A stretch of DNA of 64,000 bases, taken from NCBI GenBank assembly GCA_002989075.1, contig PSQN01000017.1:1488001-1552000 (forward strand), written 5' to 3'. The translations under genes were made by a program, and so were the position numbers. Source of the stretch: Arthonia radiata. Its lineage: Eukaryota > Ascomycota > Arthoniomycetes > Arthoniales > Arthoniaceae. This document shows positions 52,503 through 63,697 of this stretch, piece by piece (position 1 is the first letter of the stretch; every line of letters begins with the position of its first letter). The notes below the pieces were generated by a model. That model saw only the letters and a list, made by a program, of their open reading frames with translations. It was not told where the DNA came from and made no database searches.

Positions 52503-53987
52503 CTACGCTGACGCGTCTGTGTGGTTTGGTTGCCCGCCTCCTCGCATGAGATCTTCTGCAGCCTTGACGCAATCATGTGCGAGGATCATGTTCTGAACGT
52601 CTTTATCTGCCCATTTGTCTGGATGTGGTGCTTTTCCTTCCTTGGCGAGCTGAAACTGTTTGTCTCTTTCCTCCTTTGCTTTGCCCTCACCCAGTTGCAT
52701 GGCGCGCCCATTTGCTGCCGCCATTGCAACTAGTGAGTCTGCTCTTTCTCTTCTCACGCTTTCGTAGGACTCGAGAGCTTTGTTGATACTCTCAGCTTTC
52801 GTATCTTCCAAATGACTGAGGACTACAGCAATGACCGCTGCGTCCTCAATCGCCTGTGCTGCACCCTGATTGAGATGAGGTAGCGTTGGATGGCATGCAT
52901 CACCAATCAAAGCAGTGCTTCCATGAATCCAAGTGGGTAGCGGTGAGTGTACTCGTAACTTCCACTCGCAGACTTCTCCTTCTGGCACGAGGTGCAGCAT
53001 CTTCTGCACCAGAGGGCAGAAGTCCTTGTACACCCCCAACATAGCGCTCTTTGAACCCTTCGTCGTGTACATCGCTGTTGGTGCGTCGGCGAAGTTCACG
53101 TCAGGCTGCGAGCTGCTTAGATTGTAGATCTGGTGTGAAGAGACGGGATAGGCGATGATGTGTCTCTTCTCGCCGACCCACCGGCTGACTTTGTTGCTGT
53201 CCAGCAATGCAAGCAGTTCTGGATCAGTTGTCATTTGCTCACGGGTCAGCATGATGCGGTAGGCAGCCGCTCCTGAATCGACGACCTCAGCTTTGGCGCC
53301 CAGAGTCTCCATCATGGCGACTCGGGTGGGCGATTTGATGCCGTCTGCTGCAAGGAGAACATCGCAGCATATCGTACGTAGAGGCTCGCTTGACTTACGA
53401 GATCGGACTTGGAAGCTTGGCTTGGGAGAAGGCCCGAACGAGGTAACATACTCGACGCAGGTGTTGAAATAGAACTTGATGGAAGATGGCTCACGAAGAC
53501 AGCCTTGATAGATAGCATGAGCGAGCGTTGAGCGATGGCCCACCACGTGGTTGTAGCCGTACTTCTCCTTCAGACCTTCCATACGTTGATGGCCTAGTTC
53601 ATGATTGTCGTGTGCTTCTGATATGGATATTAGCGTAGCCCATCGCCCAGTCCGTCAAGTCTTACCCACCGAGCACGCTGGTCTCATTAATGAAAACCGA
53701 TTCCTTCTCAATATCGTCCCACACCCCAAGACGATCTAATATGCGGGCAAGATTCGGAGCCATCTGGATGCCGGCGCCCACAAATCCTAGGTTAGGTGCA
53801 TACTCGTAGACTTCGATGTTGGTGAAGCCTCGCTTTGCCAGAGCCAACGCGGACGTCAAGCCTCCCATGCCTTGATAGTCTTAGAGGGACGTGTATGAGA
53901 AGCATTCGTTGATATCTTACCTGCGCCTAAGATGCATATTCGCAGATTCTTTACTCCGTTGGGCATGTCTATTGTGTATCCGTTCAT
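52503..53987 (-). CDS. FAD-dependent aromatic monooxygenase (salicylate hydroxylase-like)
   Basis: About 460 residues from minus-strand exons 53987-53921, 53870-53670, 53617-52503 (introns 50 and 52 nt). Splicing restores the FAD dinucleotide loop ICILGAGMGGLTSALALAKR. Other group A monooxygenase motifs: FVGAGIQMAPN after the E-x-x-P segment, LLAADGIKSPTRVAM (the DG motif), and TALIGDACHPTLPHLNQGAA (the GD motif with the FAD ribityl contact). These soluble NAD(P)H enzymes hydroxylate or decarboxylate aromatic acids such as salicylate. The start is the first ATG giving a short N terminus; ATG 54059 would add 24 residues. No membrane or secretion signal. Confidence 0.9.
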
Positions 53988-55716
53988 TCTTATAGGCCGC
54001 TCGCCGCGGATAGCTAACGCATACGATCTAGTATTGCTCCCCGTTTCTTGCTTTACCACAGAAAATACAATGGCTTGGATGTTGGAGTATGGATCTGTGC
54101 AATGTCTGACTTGGCCCGCTCAAATGCAAGCCTTTTGCTCTTGACACGCGTCGCAAACGAGCGAGCTTCCGCCCACTCTCCACACTTAAAAGGGCAGTCA
54201 ATGTCGGGCCAGCTTAGAAGCGAACACACAGTGTCTACAACGCTACTGCAGGAAGCCAATAAGGACATCCGAGGGTATGGCTGGTCGGACTGTACAGGCG
54301 AGGACGGGGCCGAACTGCCGCTTTCGTCTTCCGAAGAGGGCATGGGCCAGGAGATCCAGACTTGGCGTGCCTGGCTGTCTCGAGGACCTCGCATGTGAAA
54401 GCGTGACATGTTGATTGCTTGAGAGGAACATAGGAAGAGCACGGCGCTCACTTCGACCGTAACCATGGCCACAAATACTCCACAAGCATTGTCCTCATGT
54501 CAGCCCCTGAGCTAGACTGTATCGGGACAATAGCGCAGAAAGGATTTTCCGGCAGAGAGATCACTGTTGCAGATCTGTCCTTGTTATCTCTGCATCATAC
54601 GCACTCGCAACATCGCTTTAGCCAAGACCGTATATTGGGAAGGGTAGCTCATTTGTTAGCTGACATTCTGTTTGTCATCATCGCAAGAAACACTAAACAT
54701 GGCGGAGCATTTTTGTCATACCTCCGGTTGGCTGAATGTCTTAGTAGCTGCATCATAGCGCAGTACGCGCACTCATTGGAAATTCTCACAAGCAAATTTG
54801 AAATCAGGGCGCGGCGTGATACCAGCACGGCTTGTAAGCGGGTCAGAATTGTCGAAATCAACATTCAGCGTAGGTAAGGTCATAAGCCTGTGGCGCAGGT
54901 CGGGGTTGTTGGCGACCGGCACGTATGGCCTTCAGAGCATATACTGAGACTCGCTCGTAGGCTAGCATAGCCGCGGCAGCGTCGAATGGCTGATGGAGCT
55001 GCAAGGCATGAGGCTTTCTGGTTGTTTGACGCACGGTATATGTTCGTGGTAAAGTGCTATCTCGTAAGACGGTCGGGTAGACTCCAGCAGTCCCATTCCA
55101 CAATTTGACATGGTGCGCTGACAAGCGTTCCCCATCCATGGCCCTAAGCAGCACCAGGGAGTTCCCGTAGGAACTCTGTTCCCGCAGAAACTCTGTTCCC
55201 TGGGGGCCCCTACCCGCGTGCTCTTCCAGAGTCCGTCTGGGGCCTTGAAGCAAACATTATACCCTCCTCCTGTGTGAAGCGGTAACCCCAAGTCTTCGCG
55301 TCGCTGGAAGACGAACTCTAATACTATAAGGCACCCCAAATTTGTAGAAAGCGATCTCGGAGGTTGGAGTGCCCTGAGCCATCCCGTAGGCCGTTCACGC
55401 AAGCCAGCTTGATACGCGCCCTCCAATGACCCGCTCCGAAGCTCACGTAATCTCTTGGTTGAGGTCATCATGCGAAGTGGATCAAGAACTTTACCTTCAT
55501 TGGATTTGTCTATCGAGTGCAATTTCAGTAGCAATTGCCTCAGCACCGTAAGCCAATTTGCAAAGCAGAGCTTCTGACCAATCCAGAAGCAATGTCCTGC
55601 CCCCTCGAACTCAGTATATATAGAGAGGCCAATGACCGCAAAATTCTGTCCATTCTATACCTTCGTCGATTGCAAAATTCTTTCGCAATACTCATAGTGT
55701 AGCTGATCCGCTATTA
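53988..55716. other. Gene-poor spacer
   Basis: About 1.7 kb. A minus-strand frame of 194 codons (54962-55546) and a plus-strand frame of 126 (54497-54877) have no recognisable family and odd composition. At 55154-55201 GGAACTCTGTTCCC and AAACTCTGTTCCC form a short direct repeat with an imperfect palindrome. A TATATATAGAGAGG at about 55614-55627, roughly 90 bp before 55717, is a good TATA box for the lipase-like gene. Confidence 0.45.
55612..55628 (+). promoter_or_regulatory. TATA box of the secreted hydrolase gene
   Basis: AGTATATATAGAGAGGC about 90 bp upstream of the start codon at 55717, followed by CT-rich sequence. Position and sequence fit a TATA element; a strong TATA in this window is rare and would suit an inducible gene. 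Confidence 0.5.
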
Positions 55717-57422
55717 ATGTCCACCAAGATGCCCAGATTTCTTACATCTCTGTTCCTCGCTGTCCTATCCTCCTACCTCATCCAACGCGTCGTCGGGCAA
55801 TCTGGCGCGACTCCAGTGTCAGCCCAACTTACCGGCTTCAACTCCTCGTTCCACCTCAGTCCCGAGCAAATCCAAACAGCTGATCTCTCACCCTCCGATG
55901 TGGAAGCTTTCGAGACCGTCTACAATGTCGAATATTCTCAGTACGCGGGCGGCTCTACAGAAGAGGTAAGTTCTACGACAACAGCACAGTATCTCCCATT
56001 ACTTCCAAAAGAAAACAAAAACAGGCCAGCGCTGTAATGCAATCCCACAGAAACCATTTCAAAGCCTGCAAAGCAGACGTGTTAACATGTCTGAAAGCAA
56101 TATACTGACCCTCTCCTCATCGCAGGACAGCTTCTACACCCTCCCGCCCACCCCCAACCCCAGCACCCTCACCCACGGCACCCTCCTCAAAACTGACGAC
56201 TTCACGCCCCTCACCAACTACAGCCTCTCCACCAACATGGCCCTCTCCCGCATCCTCTACGTCACCCGCAACCTCAACGGCACCGCCATCCCCGCCTCCG
56301 CCTACGTCCTCTGGCCCTTCGCTCCCCGCCCTTTCCCCAACACCGACCCCACCGCCGCCCCCGCAGTTCTCTGGAACCACCCCACCGCCGGCTACTTCGG
56401 CCCAGCAGCACCGAGCAAACACCGCGCCCTCTTCGCCGGCGACCAGGCGCCCTTTGCGCTGGCGCTGGCGGGCTATGCGGTCGTCGCGCCGGATTTTGCC
56501 GGTCTGGGCGTGGACAAAGACTTCGATGGCAAGAACCTGCCGCATCAGTACTTCGCATTCCCCGCGCACGCCGCTGATGCCATCTTCGCCTACCGAGCTG
56601 CACGCTCTGCATTCCCGGATCGGCTGAGCGCAGAGTTCGTCGCGCTGGGTCACAGCCAAGGCGGAGGCACGACGTGGGGCTTGGCGGAGCTGCTGGCTGC
56701 AGAACCGGAATTGGTGGACGGGTACCTCGGTGGTGTGGCTGTTTCACCACCCACAGACGCCGTGGCTTATGACTCGATCTTCCTCGCTGCTCCAATTGCG
56801 TACGCGCTTGAGAGTTTGTTCCCGGGGTTCCAGCTGGGGGAGTGGTTGAGTCCGCTGGGAGTGGCGCGGGCGGAAATGTTTAGGGAGATTAAGGCGGGGT
56901 TGGCGAGCGCGTTCTTCCTGTGGGGAGAACAGGGGTTGACGAGGCCGGGGTTTGATGGGACTTGGTGAGTGCGATCCGTTGCACGGATGGAGGGGTTGTG
57001 TCACAAAATCGCTAATGGTTGAGTGCAGGCAAGCGCAAGCGTTTCGAGACCTGGCCAGTGTCAGCAACAAGCCTACCAAGGGGCCATTGATGGTCATACA
57101 AGGTACGAACGACGTTTTCGTGGCTGGCCCGTCGACCGAAAGGGCGGTCGCGAGCAGCTGCGGGAAGTTTCCGGACAATCAGATCGACTTGCAGATTATC
57201 AATGGTACTGGACATGTCCCAACTCTGGATGCGTCCAGGCGATTGTGGATGCAGTTTATTGAGGATCGGTTCATGGGGAGGCCATCCGAGGTTATCGAGT
57301 GCGGTGAGAGGAGCGAGTTGGAGAGTTTGATGCCGTATGAGCGGTACCAGGCTACCGGAAATGCCTTCAGGCAGTGGGCCGGTGCACCGGAATACTTGTA
57401 TCAGGTGCCGCTGTTCCTGTGA
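55717..57422 (+). CDS. Secreted alpha/beta-hydrolase of the fungal secretory lipase family
   Basis: About 493 residues from exons 55717-55965, 56126-56964, 57029-57422 (introns 160 and 64 nt). The N-terminal signal peptide is FLTSLFLAVLSSYLIQRVVG. The catalytic triad of the LIP family is visible: nucleophile serine in ALGHSQGGGTTWG, aspartate in QGTNDVFV, histidine in NGTGHVP. The preceding VLWNHPTAGYFG and AGYAVVAPDFAGLGVD are the oxyanion and strand-4 regions. GGVAVSPPTDAVAY belongs to the lid. The C terminus (YERYQATGNAFRQWAG) has no anchor. Expected to hydrolyse lipids or esters outside the cell. The exon 56126-56964 is strongly C-rich on the coding strand at its start. Confidence 0.88.
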
Positions 57423-57846
57423 TGAGATTGAGGCATCGAGGAGCAGTGAACTACTTGCTGTGTCTATGGATATCGTTGTATAAGTCGTGTAACCTGGAAG
57501 GTGTTGGTCTGGGTATTGGTCGTGTGTCGGCGGCAGCAGCCCCAGATACCTGGTGCTTTAAAGATGCTATCAAATCCACGAGCACTGCGTACGATCAACT
57601 TGTTAGCCGCAAACCAAGCACTAGCGGAGTGAATAATATTCAATTGTTGGTTTTTACAAACCAAGCCTTTACTCGCACTAGGGAACAAGACGATCGGTTG
57701 ATACTGGATTGACTAACGAGTGACTCAACATCTTGACGGTGAACTCGAGGCTATAGCAACGGCCGTGAAGCCAGCAACGACAGCAACGCGCATCAGTAAA
57801 GCGCTCAGATGCCTCTGTGACACCCGCGCAAACACGGGGTCGGCTC
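57423..57846. other. Convergent intergenic spacer
   Basis: About 420 bp between stops of the lipase-like gene and the small coiled-coil gene. No feature recognised. Confidence 0.4.
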
Positions 57847-58187
57847 TCAAGGCCCTCTCCAAGCGAGGCCCTTGGTGTCCAAGTCATCACCATCCTTCTC
57901 CTCCTTCCACTTGCTACACACGTAAACATTAGCACCTAGATCATCGCATGCATGGAACAAAGAAAACGTACTTCCATGACTTCCCTTCCAGCTTGCCAGC
58001 CTGACGGCGCGCCTTCTCGAGGTCGTCCTTCTCCTCCTTCGTTCCCTTATGGTTTTTGATCTGCTTGTCCAGTTGCGCAACGTTTTCCTTGTGGCGGACG
58101 TGATCCCTCCAGAGTTCATTGAGTTTGTTGGCCCTTGGAAAGTGGCTTAGTAAGTGACCAGTCCGATTAGCATGGGTGAACGTACAT
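57847..58187 (-). CDS. Tiny coiled-coil protein with split start codon
   Basis: About 76 residues, built from minus-strand pieces 58187-58186 (AT), 58133-57972 and 57913-57847. The intron 58185-58134 (GTACGT, branch CTTACTAAG, CCAAG) would cut the start codon between AT and G, giving ATGGCC. The product is MANKLNELWRDHVRHKENV, then AQLDKQIKNHKGTKEEKDDL, ending KGLAWRGP. The charged heptad-like middle suggests a coiled coil; no family known to me. The second intron (57971-57914, GTACGT...GTAG) keeps phase. No other start makes this frame begin sensibly, which is why the split codon is proposed. Confidence 0.6.
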
Positions 58188-60672
58188 TGTAGGTTGTTGA
58201 AAGTGGGTGTGATTGATTCGAGTGGATGTTCGTAGTGTTGCAGGATATTGAGAGTGCTAGAAAGCTGTGCTCCTTATATGCTTATGTCGATGGGAGTGAC
58301 CTGTTCGTAATGCCTCATCGTTGTCTCCAACGCCGGCCATGAAACTCACGTTTGTACTGCCATTCTGGAAGGACTCGTGGCCGAAGGTAATACGTTGTTG
58401 TGATGAGCGCAATACGAATGTGGCATTCCATTGCGAGTCCATCTTCACCGAGCTGACAGGCGCGAAACGTAATGATTCCCCAGCCCTGGAGATATCTACG
58501 GCCAAAACTTGTTAGCGACGCCGTGAAGTAAGGTACCCCGAGCGTGTCTATATGCGGCTACAAGCCTGGCCAAAAGGATAGGGTGTAAGTGCTCCGCATG
58601 GATCAAAGGAGACAATGGTCGCGCAAGTACTCGACGAACAGAACAAGCCTGCCCCTGTCAGGTCAGCGTCGTCGCTAAATCTATGTTGCATTTGCTGGGG
58701 CGAATAGTAAGCTGTAGTCTCAACCATCATGTGTCCGAGCTGCTACTGTGACTCAAAGCGCTTCAGACTTATTACCACAGCCGAGTCATGAGAAACGACT
58801 TAACAACACGTAGCCAAAAATGCGATCATGCTGTGATGTTCTTTTGTGCTCTGCATGGCTGTCCGCAGAAGGGTTGTTTGAAGATGCATGGCTGGCTCGT
58901 GAGGGTATCGCCCCCAATTCCCGCGTGGGGAGGCTGTGTTGACCAGCAACGTGAAATGCAGAGTATACTCACAGATTTGCGTTGTTATGAAGACACGATG
59001 CGAACGGGAAGAGGGCGTTAGTATTTTGAAACGACCTCCGGCTCAGCCCTTTTAGGAGATAGTTTTCCTGACGCGAAACGCCTTCTTGCTCCTCTGGCAA
59101 GGATCGAAGGTAGTAGGAGCGCAGTAGCAATAGAAGGCAGCTAGAAGTGCAAGGCTTTGTGTTCCGAGCACGGCTCCACTCTCGATCGGGTCTCGCTGAT
59201 CCACCGGAAAGCAGTCCTGACATGCACGGTGCTGTCTCAGACCAAGTCTCAATGCAGGAAACGGAAAAGTACTTCCACGTCTTCCGCACTGAAGCGGGCA
59301 GCGCCTCCATTGCAGCGTCTCCTAAAGTTTGATTTTGCCGAACATGTTTGATGAGCAGCGGAAAAGCACTTCCTCTACAGCCCTGAAGCCGCCTTCAATC
59401 CCACGCCTCCAAGGGTTTCTTTTTGCCGAATATGTTTGATGTGTAGGTTCATCACCGGCGAAGACAGCCTGCTCTCCATTCCATTTGGTATTTGAGGTCG
59501 CCGGTGGTCGCCAATCACACCGTGCAGATTCGGGGCCACGTCGCCGTCGTTTTGCTATTGTATCTTGTGCAAAGGTGTCGCCTTTTATGCAACGATTCCA
59601 ATCATAGTAAATGTTACCTGAAATTTGCAAAGAAGGCACGAGAAATGACGAAAGTACTGATCTTAGTGGCAAGCACTCCTTCAGAAGCACCACGAGTGCA
59701 CGGACCACCACAGTACATGCCAACCGCCTCATCCACACCCATAATTCCTCCCGTCCACACCATCCCACACATAATCAAACCCCTCAACACACTCACCAGA
59801 ACGCGCGCTATCCAGCACAATAAATTTCAACGCCTGTTCATCCCTTTCCAAAATGTCCAAATCTGGTTTGCATTTTTCCCATTTTCGATTCCGCAATTCT
59901 GTAAATGGACGATACCGAGACCTCTCGCGAAGGCTTCGAAGATACTATCATCGTGTTCACTGCGCTCGGGACTGTCGTGTGGATGTCTTTTTGAGTGTAT
60001 TAAGTTTGGTTGGGGTTGTTGACGTCGGCGGGTTCTGGGCAGCGGCTCTTCACGCCTGGCGGGAGAACATTCATTTCTACTGACCTATTTCTACTGACCT
60101 ATCTCTCAGAATGCTACAACACTTACCGTTTCTTCCGCTCTATCGAATGACACTATTTTTATGGACAATGGACGTCGTTGAAAAATCACGCTAGCATTCC
60201 CGAATCGTAATATGATTTTGTAATTTAATGGGAGTTTTTTACACAAACCTGAACATCGGCGGAATGTTACGAAAATACTTGCGTTTGGAAGCTACAGTAT
60301 GTCGCATGGGTGTGTGAAAGCTTGAGCCTGACTGATGAAGGATTGGGAGGTTTGACGGTGTCGTCGTTCATGGAGGTGGGTGGGACGTGACTGTGCGCGT
60401 TTTATGAAAGTCTCCACAGTGACGGCAAGCGACGAGCAATCAGAGAAGCGCAAGGGATACTGAGAGGAAGACAGGTAAGGAGCACTGAAGAAAGATACAC
60501 AATCATTAAGAGAAGTTGAAAGTCCAAAGTAACGAAAAGATATCATTGTTCATGTCATGAGTGGGTATATACACATATAGATCGTATTACAACTAGTCCA
60601 ACCGCTCGCTCACCAGCGACATGCTGTACAAGTCTCATACACCATAGCTGACTACCATGCCTTCCCAGACTA
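58188..60672. other. Gene-poor spacer
   Basis: About 2.5 kb without a convincing gene. At 59327-59353 and 59409-59443 there is a direct repeat (TTTTGCCGAACATGTTTGATG against TTTTGCCGAATATGTTTGATG, about 90 bp apart). AC-rich simple sequence (CCACACCCATAATTCC...) lies at 59700-59820. The stretch 60080-60280 is AT-rich. Confidence 0.45.
59905..59994 (+). CDS. Possible 29-residue small protein
   Basis: Short frame with ATG in AAATGGAC context giving MDDTETSREGFEDTIIVFTA followed by LGTVVWMSF. An acidic head joined to a hydrophobic helix resembles small membrane peptides, but nothing else supports it. Confidence 0.2.
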   Translation: MDDTETSREGFEDTIIVFTALGTVVWMSF

Positions 60673-61602
60673 TTACAAAGCATAGAAAGCCATACCTCCA
60701 ACCGCAGCTGCGAACGCACCCAGTACAGGAATCATATTCTCCGCCGCGCCTGCAGCAGAAGCACTGCCGCCAGCAGCATTATTACCCGCGCTAGTCTCGC
60801 TCGCCGCATTCGCACTCGTCATCGTCCCCGTCATATCGCCACTCATGCTGCTACTCGGCGTGATCATCGGGCCCGGTCCCTGCGTAATCGCGCCGGCGTT
60901 TCCACCAGGATACTGCGAGCCCGCACTCGCGGTGAAGTCCGGCGGAGTCCCCGTCTTATTCTGGACGAAGAAGTAATTCGCCGCAGCGGGCATGCCCAGA
61001 TTCGCTTGCGTCACGAACTCGGTCAGATTGAATTTCGTGCGGTTCATGGCGCTGAAGCCCGCGAACGCCTCGGGCACCATGAAGTTCTCCGGCTGTTGGA
61101 GGGCGTAGAGGATGTAGCGGTGCGGGTCTGACGTCGGAGGAGGCATGGGGCGCGCGTAGTCCACGACTGCCGCGGTGGAGTTGGAGAGGACGCCCGTGGT
61201 CATGTCCGCGGTGAAATTCGCGCCCATCCAGTGGAGGATGAAGCGCGAGGTGGGATTTTGAGGGGTCGAGGCGTCGGGGTCGACCATCAGGACGACGTAG
61301 GCGCCGTTGTAGGAGGCGATGGAGGAGTAGGCCGTGCGATTGACGGTCACTTGCGGGGGTTGCGCTGGCACTGCGTGGACATGTTAGCAAGCGGCGCCGG
61401 CGAAGTGGGTAGGGAAGCAGCGCATACCCTCTGGGCCCAGGAGCTCGCCTTCGCTGACCATGACAGGCATGGGCCCGCTTGGATTGAAGGTGATGCCGAG
61501 CTCGGTGTCATTGGGAGCGCTGGGGAAGCCGAAGTCCTCTGGGGGGATGGCAAGGGCCGGTGCGATGGCGAGAAGGCCGGCAGTGATTGTAGTGAGCTGC
61601 AT
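60673..61602 (-). CDS. Secreted GPI-anchored phosphatidylethanolamine-binding-like protein
   Basis: About 290 residues from exons 61602-61428 and 61370-60673 (57-nt intron). The signal peptide is MQLTTITAGLLAIAPALA. The PEBP fold is marked by LGITFNPSGPMPVMVSEGEL, VVLMVDPDAS (the DPDxP-like motif), ILHWMGANF, and DPHRYILYALQQPENF (the GxHR-like motif). The Ser/Gly/Ala-rich stretch after residue 220 and the hydrophobic end IPVLGAFAAAVGGMAFYAL signal GPI attachment. PEBPs bind phospholipid heads or inhibit proteases/kinases; an extracellular one suggests a wall or surface ligand-binding role, which is an inference. N-glycosylation sites (NRT, NFT, NST, NKT) agree with secretion. Confidence 0.87.
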
Positions 61603-62291
61603 GTTGGCGACTATGAAATTACTGCCTCAAATGAGGAGGTGGTCGCAGAGCAGAGCAGCAGCGATGTTTAAAAATGCATGCCGATACAGCGCCTAAGCCC
61701 GAAGGGTACGTCATGAGCGATCTTCCCCGTGTTTTAGATCGCGTCGGTCCGCATCCGACTTGGCGTTTGCGAGCTCGCGGAGTCGCCATTGGTTCCACGG
61801 TTGTGACGAAGGCGGCGGAGAACAGAGCGCTACCATTTTTGGCATCTCGAATACGAACCCTAGCCTTATCCACTGCCTATGGCTCGGCGTACGTCGTTGA
61901 CTACGCGGCTAGCGCAAGCCTCAGTATGGAGAGGATTATCGAGGTCGCTAAGAAAACCACGTGGGGCAGCTGAGTAGAGCTCAGAGGTTGCAGATTGACA
62001 AAAGATAGGCGGAGATGCATGATTAGCATCAGCGGCATTAGACTTCATGGCGATTTCCTCTGTATCCCCAGGGTTGGTACATGCTTCAAAAATAGACTGC
62101 CGACATGCTATGCAAACGATCAGAGTATGCCGCATCAGAATCGTAATCGTACAGGCCGTTTGCCCTTTGCCCATCTGTTTGTACATGCCAAAAAACATTA
62201 CCGTGCCGGTGATATGATCCTCCTTAAATGCATCGAATTAGACAACAAGCCTCCCACCGTGGGTATCATGGAATGAACAAAACATTAACTT
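61603..62291. other. Intergenic spacer
   Basis: About 690 bp between two minus-strand genes. Frames up to 110 codons on either strand, none recognisable. Confidence 0.4.
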
Positions 62292-63697
62292 TTAGTCGAA
62301 TGCGCTGTGCGCAGGCTCCATTCGCCAGTACTTGCGTGGCGCTCGGCCAGGCCTGGGCTCCTCTTCTATCCGGACCATCGTACGTCGCTGAACAGGCTCG
62401 GTAATGTCCTCACTAGGCAACGGCGACTCTGCAGGCGGAAGCGGCCACGCACCTTGACTGGGAACGTTGAGGGAGCTGTCCATGGTGTCTGCGCGAGAAT
62501 TGAGTCCACCAGGATTTGTGATCAATTCGACCTCGTCGGACTGATGCCGTACTTTTGCGGGTGACCTGCCAGGCAAGTCCCAAGTCATACCGGACAGAGT
62601 CTTGCTTTCTCGGTCTTGACCAGCCGTCGACGAGAAAGGAAACGGGCTAGTGCCACCACCTCCTGTACTGCCATAGCGAAAACCTTGGAATGTATTCCCG
62701 TGTCCGCCTGAGGCTGTAGGGTGCGTACTTCCTTCTCCGCCGGGCCCATGTTTCAGTAACACGCGACGGGTGAACGTGTATAACACGGCGTCAAGCCAGC
62801 CGCACGACGCCAGTAGAGCCCCTGCTCCGAAGAAGTACTGATCTGAAGGAGTACGGTCGCTGGCCGTTAACATGCGACCAACGGCCAGCGGAAGTGTCGC
62901 AATAACAAAGATCAGAGGATAGAGTATCATGTATCGTGTCGCACGGCCAATGGATTTGGCTGAAGCCAAGTCGGGTCTGATCTTCCGGAGCTTTCTCATT
63001 TTGCGATCAAGGTAGATGAAGATCAGAGCATAGATGACGATCGTCCCGAATTCATTGATAAAAGTCCAAAGGTAATGGAGGGTCAGCCGCTCAGTCTCAT
63101 GTCTTGGTGAAATCCAGCACTGCTCAAGGTTAGTGATGGCTAACGTGATCGCGCATAGAATATCCCACTCACCCAGTTGCCAGCGCGGACGAAAAAGCTG
63201 TTGCCATATCTGAGAGGCCCACTCATCGTCAGGACAACCGCAACGATCCAGATGAATATTGTTATGGCTGCAAATGCCCACTGCGACAAGGATTTGCCCT
63301 GTACGATCGTCCATGCCGTGTGTAACGCAATGAAGAGAACGAAGAACCCGCTGGATAAGTCGCCAAGGTTCAATAGCGCGCCTTGCACATGGCACCATCC
63401 TGACGGTGCCAATATCATGCCCTCAATAGTCCAATGGAAACTCGCTAGGAACGATGTCGCTTGAAACAAATCCGCTAATAGAAGGTTGAAGCAAAGAATG
63501 ATCGGCTGATTTTGGGCGATCTGTGGATGCATACACAGTCGAATGGCGATGAAGAGGATGACTGGAAGTAGAGTCGTGACCGATAACATCCCCAGCGCGC
63601 CGATGACAATGAGGCCTGCCTTGTGGCTGCTGTCGAGCTCAAATGCACTGTACGGCTCGACGAAGTAGCCGTTAGTGACATTGCGATCAGGATTCAT
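62292..63697 (-). CDS. G-protein-coupled receptor, Git3/cAMP-receptor-like
   Basis: About 450 residues from exons 63697-63173 and 63119-62292; 53-nt intron (GTGAGT...GAGCAG) joins RAGNW to CWISPRHETERL. Seven membrane helices: AGLIVIGALGMLSVTTLLPV, PIILCFNLLLADLFQATSFL, VQGALLNLGDLSSGFFVLFI, WAFAAITIFIWIVAVVLTMS, LWTFINEFGTIVIYALIFIY, YMILYPLIFVIATLPLAVGR, FGAGALLASCGWLDAVLYTF. The conserved loop cysteine (GWCHVQG) pairs with that in the second extracellular loop. The basic third loop (DRKMRKLRKIRPD, then AKSIGRATR) is the expected G-protein contact. A serine/glycine-rich tail of about 150 residues follows. Such receptors sense sugars or other nutrients upstream of cAMP signalling; the ligand here is unknown. 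Confidence 0.88.

Noticed and set aside
55154-55201. CTCTGTTCCC repeats suspected as a transposon end or CRISPR-like array
   Set aside because: Only two short copies, no regular spacer, no terminal inverted partner found; CRISPR is not expected in a fungus.
54962-55546. 194-codon minus-strand frame
   Set aside because: No recognisable domain, mixed composition with many Cys/Trp typical of chance frames, and no convincing splice or start context.
58257-58505. 82-codon minus-strand frame near the small coiled-coil gene
   Set aside because: Begins at a non-ATG codon and shows no family feature.
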